64,000 nucleotides of DNA from Paenibacillus glycanilyticus (GCF_030161375.1 NZ_BSSQ01000006.1:1-64000), one strand, 5' to 3'; positions 34,777 to 44,933 are shown, counted from the first letter of the stretch. Program-made: numbers and translations. Notes: generated by a model not told the origin, from the sequence alone.

Positions 34777-36045
34777 CTAACTAGGTTGCTGCTTTTTCTC
34801 CCGAAATAGCAAGTAGAAAAGCAGAGAAGCGGTGACGTACAAGACGCCCGTGACGCTGAACGTAATGGCATAGCCCCAGTAGTAGCCGTGGGTGGAGATG
34901 ATCCCCGACTGCACGGGCCCCATGGTGGCCCAACCGAGCATAAAGGCGGTCTGCATGACCGAGTTGGCGAGGCTTTGATTGCGGGCGGAGACCCGGTTCA
35001 TCAGCGTTGCGGATAGAAGCGGGTTCGCCGCGTTCATGAGTGCCTGCCGGAATAAAAAGCTGATCGAGGCGACTAGCAGCATGTTGGTGAAGCCGGTAAT
35101 AAGCAGGAACGGTAGCGACAACGTCTGGAAAATAACGATTGCCTTCACCTGCCCGACCCGGCTGGCAAGCGACGGCCCAATCAGCATCGAAAAGATGGTC
35201 ATCACTTGACCTAATGCGAGAAGGAAACTCATGCCGCTAAGCGAAGTCTCAAAACGGTTCGTAAAGTACAAATTCAAGTAAGGAATGACGAGCCCCGAAC
35301 CGATTCCGATCAGCAGCTCCACCGCTCCAAAGGCGGCAAGGAAACGAAATTCCTTGCTTGCGAGTACGGGCTGAGGCGCAGCCTCAACAGATGCTGCAGC
35401 AGCGCTGATGGCGGCTTTATCCGCTCGGCTCGCCCGTTTCGTCTCACGCATCGCTTGCAACGGCACAAATGCCATGATGGTAGCGAAGCTTCCGGCGAGC
35501 AATACGATCTTAAAGGAGATCAGCTCGCTTACGCCCGCATCCTGCAGCACGTCAGAGATGACGCCGCCGCTCAGACTGCCGGCCACTTGGGCAGCAAGCA
35601 CAAACGCCGAGTAGATGCTGAAGATGCGCAGCCGATCGGCCTTGTCCACATTATCGGCCAGAAACGGGATGGCTAGCACTTGGAACACGGTGGCGAAGAT
35701 GCCCGTCATAAGCGCCATCGCGACCAAGCTGCTTTCGGATTCGAATAACGAACGACCGGCTAACACAATACCGCTAAATAAGGCTCCGATGACGAGCAGC
35801 CTCTTGCGGCTGGTACGGTCGCCAAACAGTCCGATAGGTATGAAGCAGATCGCCGTCGCAAGAGCCTGCATGCTGACAACCGTGCCGCTCATGGCGTCGG
35901 GGTAGCCGAGCTCGTGAATATACAGATTATAAAGGACAGAGAACAAGCCAGTACCGAATTGATATAACATGTTCGACAGAAAGAAGAGACGGATGTTCCG
36001 GGACCAGCCCTTCCACTCCGCCGTCGTGGATTGTAGCCATTTCAT
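34777..36045 (-). CDS. major facilitator superfamily transporter
   Basis: Twelve-helix secondary transporter, 422 residues. The signature loop between helices 2 and 3 reads GLFGDRTSRKRLLVIG, and there is a charged central loop around residues 195-222. No neighbour points to a substrate; drug or sugar efflux are both possible. ATG 36045 has GGAGG 11 nt upstream. Transcribed alone. Confidence 0.88.
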   Translation of the reverse strand: MKWLQSTTAEWKGWSRNIRLFFLSNMLYQFGTGLFSVLYNLYIHELGYPDAMSGTVVSMQALATAICFIPIGLFGDRTSRKRLLVIGALFSGIVLAGRSLFESESSLVAMALMTGIFATVFQVLAIPFLADNVDKADRLRIFSIYSAFVLAAQVAGSLSGGVISDVLQDAGVSELISFKIVLLAGSFATIMAFVPLQAMRETKRASRADKAAISAAAASVEAAPQPVLASKEFRFLAAFGAVELLIGIGSGLVIPYLNLYFTNRFETSLSGMSFLLALGQVMTIFSMLIGPSLASRVGQVKAIVIFQTLSLPFLLITGFTNMLLVASISFLFRQALMNAANPLLSATLMNRVSARNQSLANSVMQTAFMLGWATMGPVQSGIISTHGYYWGYAITFSVTGVLYVTASLLFYLLFREKKQQPS

Positions 36046-36171
36046 GATGATAGAAGCCTCCTGATGCTATTCCAACCATCTACAATACTACCGTATCATC
36101 CGTAAATCAATCGGAAAATGCTGTGGATCATGATATGCTAGAGAAAAGACTAGGAGAGAAGAGGGAAGAAG

Positions 36172-36534
36172 ATGCAGACTTTTGTTGTGCTTGGAAGCAT
36201 TCTGATGGCCATTGCGGTTGCGATCGGCGCGTTTGGCGCGCATGCGCTCAAGAGCAAGATTGAGCCGGACAAGCTGAAAGTGTATGAGACGGGCGTACAG
36301 TACCACATTATCCATGCGTTAGGTCTAATTGGAGTTGGCCTGTTGGCTGACCGTTATCCGGATGCCGGCATTATCGTGACGGGCGGCTGGCTTCTGCTGG
36401 TGGGAATCGTGTTGTTCTCCGGCAGTTTGTATGTATTAAGTCTCAAAAGAGTACGTCTGCTTGGTCCGGTTACGCCGCTTGGCGGACTGTCCTTTATGGT
36501 CGGCTGGATACTGATTGCGATTGGCGTGCTATAA
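36172..36534 (+). CDS. DUF423 small membrane protein (YwdK-like)
   Basis: 120 residues, four predicted helices. The family start motif is visible as AIAVAIGAFGAHALK, followed by YETGVQYHIIHALGL. Function of the family is not established. GGGAAG precedes the ATG. It is a single-gene unit with its own terminator. Confidence 0.92.
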   Translation: MQTFVVLGSILMAIAVAIGAFGAHALKSKIEPDKLKVYETGVQYHIIHALGLIGVGLLADRYPDAGIIVTGGWLLLVGIVLFSGSLYVLSLKRVRLLGPVTPLGGLSFMVGWILIAIGVL

Positions 36535-36547
36535 GCGATGTCAAAGG

Positions 36548-36574
36548 AAACCGGCCACGCAGGCCGGTTTTTTT
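36548..36574 (+). terminator. intrinsic terminator after the DUF423 gene
   Basis: AAACCGGCC (36548-36556) pairs with GGCCGGTTT (36562-36570), followed by more T. Confidence 0.92.
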
Positions 36575-36693
36575 GTTGCGGCTATTATGAATTTGTACAG
36601 TGATTCGCTTAATTCACAATTTACCGGCCTGCCTGGCGCATGTTAACGTACCCTCAAGCCATAATCGGCTATGGGGAAGGGGTGCATGATTTC

Positions 36694-38913
36694 ATGACGT
36701 TAACGTTCACTTATGCGGGCAGCGTAACACAATATAAAGGCAGCACCATACGCGAATCGGTTGATATTCCTTTTGAAGATGAGAGGGAACGTTCCGGCAA
36801 TCGGAATTGGATAGCGGGATTAAGAACCGAAGGCGATATCGACGATCCGGAGGGTCAGCGGCTGACGGTGCAATTTCAATCACTAGGCGCCTCGGAAGAG
36901 TCGGCCGTTGCGGTCTCGTTTCTATCGAGCGGCTGGTCGGAACGCAATTATGTGCTGATACCCGGTGCTGTTTACGCGGGGAACCGGTTTGAAGTACGGG
37001 AGTTGTCCTATGCTCCCTGCTGGTCAAGAATTGACGACCATGGCCCGAACGTGCCAAACCTGATTACGGATGTTCCCCGGTTGGCAGACCGAGCCGGGGA
37101 AACGTCTGCGATCCACCTCCTGACCGGCGACGCGGCTACGCCCGCTGTAGGAATAATGGACAAGGAATCCAATACCGGCTGGCTCTTTATTACGGAACAA
37201 GGGACAGCGTTAGGAGACAATTCGATCCATGTAGAGGAGAGCGTTGATCGGAGCTTTGTTCGAATTTCCTTCCAGGCGCCGGGAGTCCGCCCGTCCGCGA
37301 AATACGAGATGGCAACGACAAAAGTACCAAGCACGGATAGAGGGCATGATTTCACGGCAGGAGAAACGGTCACCATCCGTTGCCGAATCTACCGCTTCTC
37401 CTGTCCCAGCATTCAAGCTTTATTCGATAAGTTTGCGGCTGTCCGGCAGCAGGGGCAGTCTGCGGCAGAGTTGGCGCAAAGCCTGCCGTTCTCCGCGGCG
37501 TGGGGGACTCAGGAGCGTAAATATAACGAGATGAACTGGAACGCGGAGCTTGGTTATTACGCGGTTGGCACGATCGATATGAAGCATCAGGACTGGCAGG
37601 TTGGCTGGGTCGGGGGAGGCATGTCTAGTCTTGCTTTGCTACTTGAGGGCAGCGAATTGTCCATAAGCCGCGCTATAGCTACGCTTCATTTCTTGTTCAG
37701 CAGCCAGACGGCATCGGGCTTTTTTCATGGCGTCTGTTATCAAGGCGAATTTTACGGCGATGAATTTAACGACGATCCGGCACGCAAGCATCCGGAGCAA
37801 TGGCATATATTGCGCAAAAGCGCGGACGCTTTGTATTTTATAATGAAGCATCTCCTTGCCCTCGAACAGATACGCCCGGATTTCGTAATCCCGGCTGAAT
37901 GGCTGGACGGCACGCGAAGGCTTGCCGACGCATTCGTCCGGTTATGGCACCAATACGGTCAATTCGGGCAATGGGTCCATACGGGTACCGGAGATCTCAT
38001 CATCGGCGGTTCGGCGGGCGGAGGCATCGCCCCGGCGGGTCTCGCCTTATGCGGCCGTTATTTCGATGAGCCTAGCTACACCGCTTGCGCCGAGCTGTCC
38101 GCGCGTTATTATTACGAGCGTTTTACGACCAAAGGCATTACGACCGGCGGACCGGGAGAGATTCTGCAAAGCCCGGATAGCGAATCCGCCTTTGCTCTGC
38201 TCGAGTCTTATATGGTGCTCTACGAAACGAGCGGGGATGGCGAATGGCTACGGATGGCGGAAGAAGCGGCGCTTCAGGCGATGACCTGGTGCGTATCGTA
38301 TGATTTCAGCTTTCCGGCAGGGTCGACCTTCGAGCGGCTTGGAATGCAAACAACGGGTTCGGTCATCGCAAACGTACAGAATAAGCATAGCGCGCCGGGA
38401 ATCTGCACATTGTCCGGGGACTCGCTGCTTAAGCTGTACCGGGCAACGGGCAATAAGAGGTACGCGGAGTTGCTTCGCGAGATCGCCGGGAATCTGCCGC
38501 AATACTTATCCCGCGAAGATCGCCCGATCCGGGGATGGGAAGGCTGGGATATGCCGCCCGGTTATATGAGCGAGCGGGTTAATATGAGCGATTGGGAAGG
38601 TCAAGGCAACGTGGGCGAGGTTATTCCGTATTCCTGTTGGTGCGAGGTATCCTTAATGCTCACTTACGCGGAAGTGCCGGGTATTTACGTCAATACGACG
38701 ACCGGCATGGTAACGGTAATCGATCAGGTCGAATGCCGTCTGGAGCAAACGGAAGGAGTCCTCGCAATGACCAACCCGTCTGCTTTCCCGGCAGAGGTGA
38801 AGCTGCTTGCTGAGTCCGAGGAGGAAGCGGCGCTGCCGCTAGGCGCATGCGGGCATCTGCAGTGGAAGAGGATTACGATCAAACCCGGGGAGACGGTTAG
38901 AATCGCTATTTAG
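36694..38913 (+). CDS. six-hairpin glycosidase-like protein, family unrecognised
   Basis: A 739-residue cytoplasmic protein; no signal peptide. The N-terminal third is beta-rich (about 1-250). The rest looks like an (alpha/alpha)6 barrel, with helix pairs and aromatic/acidic motifs such as WVGGGMSSLALL, GFFHGVCYQGEFYGDEFNDD, TGGPGEILQSPDSESAF and NKHSAPGICTLSGDSLLKLY. This fold is common to GH and polysaccharide-lyase families, but I do not recognise the family and name no substrate. The start is uncertain: ATG 36694 has GGGGAAGGGG about 12 nt upstream; GTG 36682 or ATG 36640 are possible. Monocistronic, between two terminators. Confidence 0.65.
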   Translation: MTLTFTYAGSVTQYKGSTIRESVDIPFEDERERSGNRNWIAGLRTEGDIDDPEGQRLTVQFQSLGASEESAVAVSFLSSGWSERNYVLIPGAVYAGNRFEVRELSYAPCWSRIDDHGPNVPNLITDVPRLADRAGETSAIHLLTGDAATPAVGIMDKESNTGWLFITEQGTALGDNSIHVEESVDRSFVRISFQAPGVRPSAKYEMATTKVPSTDRGHDFTAGETVTIRCRIYRFSCPSIQALFDKFAAVRQQGQSAAELAQSLPFSAAWGTQERKYNEMNWNAELGYYAVGTIDMKHQDWQVGWVGGGMSSLALLLEGSELSISRAIATLHFLFSSQTASGFFHGVCYQGEFYGDEFNDDPARKHPEQWHILRKSADALYFIMKHLLALEQIRPDFVIPAEWLDGTRRLADAFVRLWHQYGQFGQWVHTGTGDLIIGGSAGGGIAPAGLALCGRYFDEPSYTACAELSARYYYERFTTKGITTGGPGEILQSPDSESAFALLESYMVLYETSGDGEWLRMAEEAALQAMTWCVSYDFSFPAGSTFERLGMQTTGSVIANVQNKHSAPGICTLSGDSLLKLYRATGNKRYAELLREIAGNLPQYLSREDRPIRGWEGWDMPPGYMSERVNMSDWEGQGNVGEVIPYSCWCEVSLMLTYAEVPGIYVNTTTGMVTVIDQVECRLEQTEGVLAMTNPSAFPAEVKLLAESEEEAALPLGACGHLQWKRITIKPGETVRIAI

Positions 38914-38931
38914 CCAGCTATGAACATATAA

Positions 38932-38960
38932 AAGCCAGCCTATACGAGGCTGGCTTGTTT
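38932..38960. terminator. terminator between convergent genes
   Basis: AAGCCAGCCT (38932-38941) pairs with AGGCTGGCTT (38947-38956), 5-nt loop, followed by GTTT on the plus strand. It lies about 30 nt before the end of the minus-strand HD gene. Confidence 0.8.
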
Positions 38961-38989
38961 GCATGCTTGGATTAATTAAGGAGGGAAGA

Positions 38990-39619
38990 TTACGCGGCTA
39001 AAGCGTCTTTCGTGATTTGTTCGATGTCAATCGGGGATTTGGAGCCTTCTCTCACGAGATCGGGCAGGATATGCTCCAGGAAGTAATCGACGCAATGAAG
39101 GTTGATTTGTTTGATTTTGATCAGAGCGGAACGGTACATGACGATAAATTCTTTCTCCAAATTGCCACGTTGCAGTTCGAAGTATGCTTCGTAGATCTGA
39201 TCCATTTTATCCGCAACCTCCAGGATCAGTCCTTCAACGGAATCGTCTTTGCCCTCGCGGAGTTGTCTGCGGAAGATCGACTGGAATTCCTCCGGTATAT
39301 GCTCGTCGATAAAGTGGGCGACCATGCCTTCCTCTACCTGCTGCAGCATGGAACGAAGCTCAAGCGAGTAATGCTTAACCGGAGTCTTGATGTCGCCGAT
39401 AAAGATTTCGCCATAGTCATGGCTGCTCGTAATTTCGTAAAGCTTCTTCCAATCGACGGTAACGCCGTTCCTTTCTTCGATATCGGCTAACGTTTTGGCA
39501 TATTGCACGACCTTCCAGGAATGCGACGATACGCTATGCTCCTGGAATTTGAACTTTCCGGGGCAGCGGATAATTCTCTCGAGATCGGTAAGCGACTGAA
39601 AATACGTATGGATTCCCAT
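38990..39619 (-). CDS. HD-domain phosphohydrolase, YfbR-like
   Basis: A 209-residue cytoplasmic HD protein like the 5'-deoxynucleotidase YfbR group, which removes phosphate from deoxyribonucleoside 5'-monophosphates. Metal-ligand positions are visible: SVSSHSWKV (first His), TSSHDYGE (the His-Asp pair) and VADKMDQIYE (distal Asp). It starts with a helix typical of this group (YFQSLTDLERIIRC). AAGGA precedes the ATG by 8 nt. Substrate within the HD family is inferred. Confidence 0.85.
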   Translation of the reverse strand: MGIHTYFQSLTDLERIIRCPGKFKFQEHSVSSHSWKVVQYAKTLADIEERNGVTVDWKKLYEITSSHDYGEIFIGDIKTPVKHYSLELRSMLQQVEEGMVAHFIDEHIPEEFQSIFRRQLREGKDDSVEGLILEVADKMDQIYEAYFELQRGNLEKEFIVMYRSALIKIKQINLHCVDYFLEHILPDLVREGSKSPIDIEQITKDALAA

Positions 39620-40017
39620 ATGCGTTATCCTTTCTTTGTTTCGAGTGTAGTGTAGTGGTGATCAGCTGCACAACCCTAGTATAAAACCGAATTGTTATTG
39701 GATCGTCAACAAATACTGGTAATTAATGGTCATGTAAAGACGGCAAGTTAGTTCTAACGATTTTGGGGGGACAAGTCCTCTTGTGAGTAGCTTATTCCGG
39801 ATGCCGGGTTCGTATTACATCATTTTGTTAAACAAATCATTGATAAGTCATAAACGGTTATGAAAAGCACAATTTATATGTGTTTTTTCTTTTTTATGAA
39901 AGTCATTATCGATAATAATGCGATAAAGCCGGGAAATCGGTTGTATTTTTATTATGTTTTCGTGATATAGAATTTGCTATGATAATCATTAGGACATATT
40001 GAATAGGAGACCAAGCG
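39620..40017. promoter_or_regulatory. 398-bp divergent intergenic region, HD gene / GH3 gene
   Basis: No gene seen. For the HD gene a TTGACG (39709-39704 on the minus strand) and TATACT (39683-39678) are present but 20 bp apart. On the GH3 side, the arms CATTAT and ATAATG (39905-39921) flank a 5-bp centre, and TGATAATCATTAGGA (39980-39994) matches 12 of 15 positions of the Fur/PerR-type 7-1-7 palindrome just upstream of the gene. The AT-rich context makes chance matches likely, so I give the operator low weight. Confidence 0.35.
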
Positions 40018-42795
40018 ATGAATACACATGGCATTCCATTAGAAGGTTTTGCGGCATTCAGCAGGAAAGTAGCTGCCGAAGGCGCGGTTCTTGTGAAAAA
40101 CGAGGGGCAAGTGCTTCCGATACAGACTGGCGACAACGTGGCGATTTTTGGCCGGACGCAAGTGAATTATTACCGCAGCGGCACGGGATCGGGCGGCAGC
40201 GTAAACGTCACGCATACAACGAATCTGCTAGACGGCATGCGCAGCAAGGCGGGCATTCAAGTGAATGAAGTTTTGGCTGCGGCGTACGAGAAGTGGATCG
40301 AACAAAACCCGTTCGATAACGGCGGAGGCGGCTGGGCGGCGGAGCCTTGGCATCAGAAGGAGATGCCGTTAACGGCCGAGCTTGTCGCAGAGGCAAGAAG
40401 CCAGTCGGAGAAGGCGATTGTCGTAATCGGTCGGACCGCTGGAGAAGATCAGGATAATGCAGTGAAGCCGGGCAGTTATTTGCTCACCGATGAGGAAATG
40501 GACATGCTGAAGCAGGTTGCTTCCCAATTCGAACAAACCGCCGTTGTGCTGAACGTATCCAATATTATCGATATGAGCTGGTTAAACAGAGCGGATATGA
40601 AATCGATTCCAGCGGTCGTCTACGCTTGGCAGGGCGGCATGGAGGGCGGCAACGCGATTGCCGACGTACTGGCTGGCGATGTGACGCCAAGCGGGAAGTT
40701 AACGGATACGATTGCTTATTCCATTGAAGATTATCCTTCGACACGCAACTATGGCAATGAGCTGGACAACCGGTATGAAGAAGATATCTATGTCGGTTAC
40801 CGGTATTTCGAGACGTTTGCGCCGGAGAAGGTACAATTCGAATTTGGTTACGGACTGTCTTATACTTCCTTCACTCAAGTGCCGGAGCAAGCGAAGACCG
40901 TTGTCAAGAACGGGAAGGAAGTTATTGAGCTTAGCGTAACCGTAACCAATACGGGGGCTGTGTACGCGGGTAAAGAAACCGTCCAAGTCTATTTCGAAGC
41001 CCCGCAAGGCGAGCTTGGGAAGCCCGCGAGAGCATTGGCGGCTTTCGCCAAGACGAAGGAGCTTCAGCCGGGCGAATCGCAGCAGCTTGTGTTAAGTTTT
41101 CCGGTTCAAGCTATGGCTTCTTACGACGATGCTGGTGTTACGGGCTATCCTTCGGCCTACGTGCTGGAAGCGGGCATGTATCGCATCTATGCGGGAAGCA
41201 GCGTACGGCAGGTAACGGAAGTGAGCATCAAAGGAAACGACGGTTACGCGGTGGAGACGCTTCAGGTTGTGGAACAGCTGGAAGAAGCGATGGCACCAAC
41301 GATCAGCTTCTCCCGGATGAAGCCGGGACCACGCAAGGAAGACGGCACCTATGAGTTAACGGCTGCAGAAGTTCCGGTTCGCAAGATTTCGCTTGCCGAG
41401 CGGATCGAGCAGAACCTGCCGGTGACGCTTGAACAGACCGGCAATCAAGGTTATAACCTGCAGGATGTCGCGGACGGCAAGGCAAGCATGGAAGCTTTTG
41501 TCGCGCAATTCAGCGACGAGGATCTGGCGGCGATTGTCCGCGGCGAAGGGATGTCGAGTCCGAAGGTAACGCCGGGTACGGCTTCGGCTTTTGGCGGCGT
41601 AAGCGAGAACCTGCTTGGTTACGGCATTCCGGTGGCTTGCACGGCTGACGGCCCGTCCGGAATCCGAATGGACAGCGGCCATAAGGCAACGCAGGTGGCG
41701 ATTGGCACGCTGCTGGCGGCAACATGGAATACGGAGCTGATTGAGGAGTTATATGTACTGGAAGGGCAAGAGCTGCTCAGCAACGACATCGACGCTTTGC
41801 TTGGACCGGGACTTAATATCCGCCGCAGTCCGCTGAACGGGCGGAACTTCGAATATTTCTCGGAGGATCCGCTTGTTTCCGGCGCTTTTGCGGCGGCATG
41901 CACGCGCGGCATTATGAAGGGCGGCTCGAATGCGACGCTGAAGCATTTTGCCTGCAATAATCAGGAGCAATACCGCCACCGGGTCAACGCGGTTGTATCG
42001 GAGCGGGCATTGCGCGAAATCTATTTGAAAGGCTTCGAGATCGCCGTGAAAGAAGGCGGAGCGAATTCGATCATGACTTCCTATAACCCGGTTAACGGAC
42101 ATTGGGCGGCTTCCAATTATGATTTGAACACGACGATTCTGCGCGGCGAATGGGGCTTCAAGGGTATTGTCATGACGGACTGGTGGGCCGTTATGAACGA
42201 TGTTGTGAATGGCGGCACGGCTGACCGGAAATTTACGAATTGGATGGTCCGCTCCCAGAACGATTTATATATGGTCGTCTCTAACTATGGAGCAGAGTCT
42301 AACGTGTGGGGAGACAACACGCTGGAGTCGCTTGAGAACGGTACGCTTACCCGCGGAGAATTGCAGCGCAGCGCGATGAACATCTGTAATTTCATCATGC
42401 AAGCGCCGATATTCAGAAGAGAGCTTGTAACCGAGGAGAAGGCGGAACGGTTCGAACCTGGTGCCGATCTGTCCGGTACGCGGCCGCAGTCGTTGGACGA
42501 TAACGCCAAGGTGGTGTTTACGGCTGGTGAACCGGCGGTTATGAAAGTCGAAAGCGGCGGCGTTTATCGGATGACCGTACATCTGATGTCAACGGAGTTT
42601 GCATGGGCGCAAAGCGCATGCAACGTGCTGATTAATGGCGAGCTTATGACCACTGTACAGACGAACGGCACGGAAGGTGCTTGGATTCGCCAGAAGCTGG
42701 TGAAGGTGGAACTGCCGGCAGGGCTGTATGAGCTGAAGCTCGATTTTGTGAAGCCGGGTATGCAGATCGACTGGATTGAATTCGACCGGATTTGA
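40018..42795 (+). CDS. glycoside hydrolase family 3, domain-permuted beta-glucosidase-like
   Basis: A 925-residue intracellular GH3 enzyme with inverted domain order. The (alpha/beta)6 C-domain comes first (about 1-290, with AIVVIGRTAGEDQD and GNAIADVLAGDVTPSGKL). A fibronectin-like domain follows (about 300-410). The TIM barrel comes after (about 480-770, with TADGPSGIRM, GPGLNIRRSPLNGRNFEYF and KHFACNNQE). A C-terminal jelly-roll-like region closes the protein. The nucleophile is Asp721 in VMTDWWAVM. Inverted GH3 proteins are known from Ruminococcus and Butyrivibrio. Activity on beta-glucosides or xylosides is inferred. ATAGGAGA precedes ATG 40018. Confidence 0.92.
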   Translation: MNTHGIPLEGFAAFSRKVAAEGAVLVKNEGQVLPIQTGDNVAIFGRTQVNYYRSGTGSGGSVNVTHTTNLLDGMRSKAGIQVNEVLAAAYEKWIEQNPFDNGGGGWAAEPWHQKEMPLTAELVAEARSQSEKAIVVIGRTAGEDQDNAVKPGSYLLTDEEMDMLKQVASQFEQTAVVLNVSNIIDMSWLNRADMKSIPAVVYAWQGGMEGGNAIADVLAGDVTPSGKLTDTIAYSIEDYPSTRNYGNELDNRYEEDIYVGYRYFETFAPEKVQFEFGYGLSYTSFTQVPEQAKTVVKNGKEVIELSVTVTNTGAVYAGKETVQVYFEAPQGELGKPARALAAFAKTKELQPGESQQLVLSFPVQAMASYDDAGVTGYPSAYVLEAGMYRIYAGSSVRQVTEVSIKGNDGYAVETLQVVEQLEEAMAPTISFSRMKPGPRKEDGTYELTAAEVPVRKISLAERIEQNLPVTLEQTGNQGYNLQDVADGKASMEAFVAQFSDEDLAAIVRGEGMSSPKVTPGTASAFGGVSENLLGYGIPVACTADGPSGIRMDSGHKATQVAIGTLLAATWNTELIEELYVLEGQELLSNDIDALLGPGLNIRRSPLNGRNFEYFSEDPLVSGAFAAACTRGIMKGGSNATLKHFACNNQEQYRHRVNAVVSERALREIYLKGFEIAVKEGGANSIMTSYNPVNGHWAASNYDLNTTILRGEWGFKGIVMTDWWAVMNDVVNGGTADRKFTNWMVRSQNDLYMVVSNYGAESNVWGDNTLESLENGTLTRGELQRSAMNICNFIMQAPIFRRELVTEEKAERFEPGADLSGTRPQSLDDNAKVVFTAGEPAVMKVESGGVYRMTVHLMSTEFAWAQSACNVLINGELMTTVQTNGTEGAWIRQKLVKVELPAGLYELKLDFVKPGMQIDWIEFDRI

Positions 42796-42882
42796 TCTTG
42801 ATCCCCTGTCCGTGTATGGTAGTAACAGCAATAATAAACGACAGGGATCTGCAAACATTGATTAAAGGAATGGTGTGAGGGT

Positions 42883-44040
42883 TTGGAATTATTAATAAAA
42901 GAGTTGCAGAAGTTGAATGTTCAGAACGCGATGAAGGGCGAAGTTAAGACCAAGCTGGCCGAGATTTTGCCAACGCTGACCAAAGACAAGCTGAATCTGC
43001 TTGCCGGCAATTACGAGATCAAAGGCCGTTCGAAGATGAAGAAGCAGGAGTTGGCGGATGCCGTCCAAGCCGCGATCGTCGATAAGGAAGAGCTAGCGCT
43101 GGCCTTGCGAATGACGGGCGAGAAGGAATGGGAGCTGCTTCAAAAGCTTCTGTCCGTTCCTTATCTGCAGGATGATACCGTTCTGCCGGGGGCTACTTTT
43201 TTCCTGATTAATGCAGGGCTGATGTACTCGTTCTATGAGGAGGACAAGCTCTATTACGTCCTGCCGGAGGAAGTAAAGACAGCCTACGCGGACGTTGCTC
43301 TGCCAACGCTTCTGAAGGAACGCGAGCGCTGCCAGCAAGTTAACGCCTACATTCTTGCCGCTATGAACTTATATGGCGTCTGTTCGTTTGAACAGCTGAT
43401 CAAGATTTATAACGAGCAGAATGAGGATGGGCTGGACGAGGCGGAACTGATCCGGATTTGCGTCATGTTCGCAAGACGGGAGCAAAGCTGGCATGTGGAT
43501 GGCGGCATGTTGATTGCGGATTATTTCGATGAAGACAATCAAGAGGAATTGGACGGGCTGCTGGCTAGCGTTGCCAATAAGCCGTATTATGTGCCGGACA
43601 AACAGGAGTACCTCAAGTACGCGGTATATGGATACTATGAGGAAACGCCTCAATTGGCGGGGCTCGAGCAATACATTCTGCAATATCTATGCGAGGATAA
43701 AGGGCTAGTCCAGAACCTCGTCTCCGAGATTCAATTCCATTGCTCGATGGCTAAGCCGATCGAAGAGATTCTGATGGGCTTCGAAGAGCATGGGATTGAG
43801 CTCCCGGCCGGAGACCAGCTGCAGATGATCGTTCATCTTGTCATTAACGTATACAACAACACCCGGATGTGGTCTAACGCCGGCTTCAAGCCTGTTGAAT
43901 TAGGGGGCGGCAGCCCGTCGGCCGATCCGCTTCGCAATGTGGTGCCCGCTAAGCCCCAGCAAGCCGTGTCGACCAAAATCGGCCGGAACGAGCCTTGCCC
44001 TTGCGGCAGCGGGAAAAAGTATAAGAAATGCTGCGGATAA
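42883..44040 (+). CDS. SEC-C motif protein of unknown function
   Basis: 385 residues. The C-terminus ends in the SEC-C zinc-binding motif ([19 protein letters not shown]), as in SecA. The N-terminal 60 residues are Lys/Glu-rich and SAP-like ([13 protein letters not shown], then [14 protein letters not shown]). The middle is helical and acidic. Many Firmicutes carry such SEC-C proteins; their role is unknown, and binding to nucleic acid or ribosomes has been guessed. Start TTG 42883 has GTGTGAGGG just upstream. Confidence 0.8.
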   Translation: MELLIKELQKLNVQNAMKGEVKTKLAEILPTLTKDKLNLLAGNYEIKGRSKMKKQELADAVQAAIVDKEELALALRMTGEKEWELLQKLLSVPYLQDDTVLPGATFFLINAGLMYSFYEEDKLYYVLPEEVKTAYADVALPTLLKERERCQQVNAYILAAMNLYGVCSFEQLIKIYNEQNEDGLDEAELIRICVMFARREQSWHVDGGMLIADYFDEDNQEELDGLLASVANKPYYVPDKQEYLKYAVYGYYEETPQLAGLEQYILQYLCEDKGLVQNLVSEIQFHCSMAKPIEEILMGFEEHGIELPAGDQLQMIVHLVINVYNNTRMWSNAGFKPVELGGGSPSADPLRNVVPAKPQQAVSTKIGRNEPCPCGSGKKYKKCCG

Positions 44041-44062
44041 CAGAAATGACCTTATCGGAAGC

Positions 44063-44092
44063 AAAGCCCGGCCTCTTATGGCCGGGCTTTTT
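44063..44092. terminator. bidirectional terminator, SEC-C / hydrolase
   Basis: AAAGCCCGGCC (44063-44073) pairs with GGCCGGGCTTT (44080-44090), followed by TT. The stop codon of the minus-strand hydrolase (44076-44078) lies in the loop, so the terminator overlaps that coding end. Confidence 0.88.
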
Positions 44093-44933
44093 CGTAATAA
44101 ACCTGCAGCGTGCTTAAGGAATGAACAATCCGGGTAATGACCGCTTCCGTCTCGAAATATTTGCGATGGGAAAATGGCGTCCAGCTTAAGAAGCCCGGAC
44201 ATTGCACTTCAAGGTCTGCGGTGACTACCTTCTCATATCGATCATTTAACGGCTTAATCGGATAGGCGATAACGTCATCGGTATCATAGAAGTTCACCCA
44301 TTCTCCGATGCCAAGCCCTTGGAAGGGCGCGGCGGGAACTTCGATCGGCACGCCAAAGTCCTTGAAGCGCAATGCCCATACGGCAAGCGGACTGCCAAGC
44401 GTGTAGAAATGCGTCAGCGTCTCTCCCCGCACCAGCTTGGATGGATTCTCCCCGATTGCCTCAGCGGCTTTGGAAGTAAGTTTGCCGTTCTGAAGATCAT
44501 AGAAGAAATTGCTCGATATGATAGAACCTAAGCTGTGAGAGATGATGCATAACGGGGCATCTTGTCCGGCATCTTCGGATAAGCGCTGCAAACAGCAGGC
44601 GAAGCGCCGGTGAATTTCATCGTAAATATAATCATCGGGAGTGGGATCATGTTCCCGCGGTACCGCTTGGTAGGCAATCGCTTCGCCCAGCTGGTTCACG
44701 AAGAATGGGCGGAGCCGCAGCCATTTGGCCCAGCGGAGCTTTTTCCCCTGAATCCGGGTCCATAACCTCGCTTCCAGCCGGTTCACTATATCCCCCCAGT
44801 AAATACCCTCAACATAAAGCTTGACGTCCGGATTAACGACAGCCATGTGCTCGGACAGCTTCTTTGCCAGATCGACGTAAAAATCTTCCCTGCTCTGACC
44901 GATCCCATGGATGACAGCAACTGCAATTTTCAC
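44076..44933 (-). CDS. alpha/beta-hydrolase fold protein
   Basis: A 285-residue cytoplasmic protein with lipase/esterase-like features: AVAVIHGIGQS for the oxyanion hole, ISHSLGSIISSN with a nucleophile Ser in the elbow, FYDTDDVIAYP with a possible catalytic Asp, and FSHRKYF with a possible His. No signal peptide. Substrate unknown. The start is GTG 44933, with AAGGGG about 10 nt upstream. Its stop lies in a terminator loop shared with the SEC-C gene. Confidence 0.75.
   Translation of the reverse strand: MKIAVAVIHGIGQSREDFYVDLAKKLSEHMAVVNPDVKLYVEGIYWGDIVNRLEARLWTRIQGKKLRWAKWLRLRPFFVNQLGEAIAYQAVPREHDPTPDDYIYDEIHRRFACCLQRLSEDAGQDAPLCIISHSLGSIISSNFFYDLQNGKLTSKAAEAIGENPSKLVRGETLTHFYTLGSPLAVWALRFKDFGVPIEVPAAPFQGLGIGEWVNFYDTDDVIAYPIKPLNDRYEKVVTADLEVQCPGFLSWTPFSHRKYFETEAVITRIVHSLSTLQVYYEKARP

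Noticed and set aside
39980..39994. Fur/PerR box upstream of the GH3 gene
   Set aside because: 12 of 15 matches in a very AT-rich region, and a glycosidase is an odd Fur target. Kept only as a note in the intergenic entry.
40018..42795. Domain order of the GH3 gene as an assembly or frame artefact
   Set aside because: The frame is open and continuous with proper start and stop, and inverted GH3 enzymes are documented.
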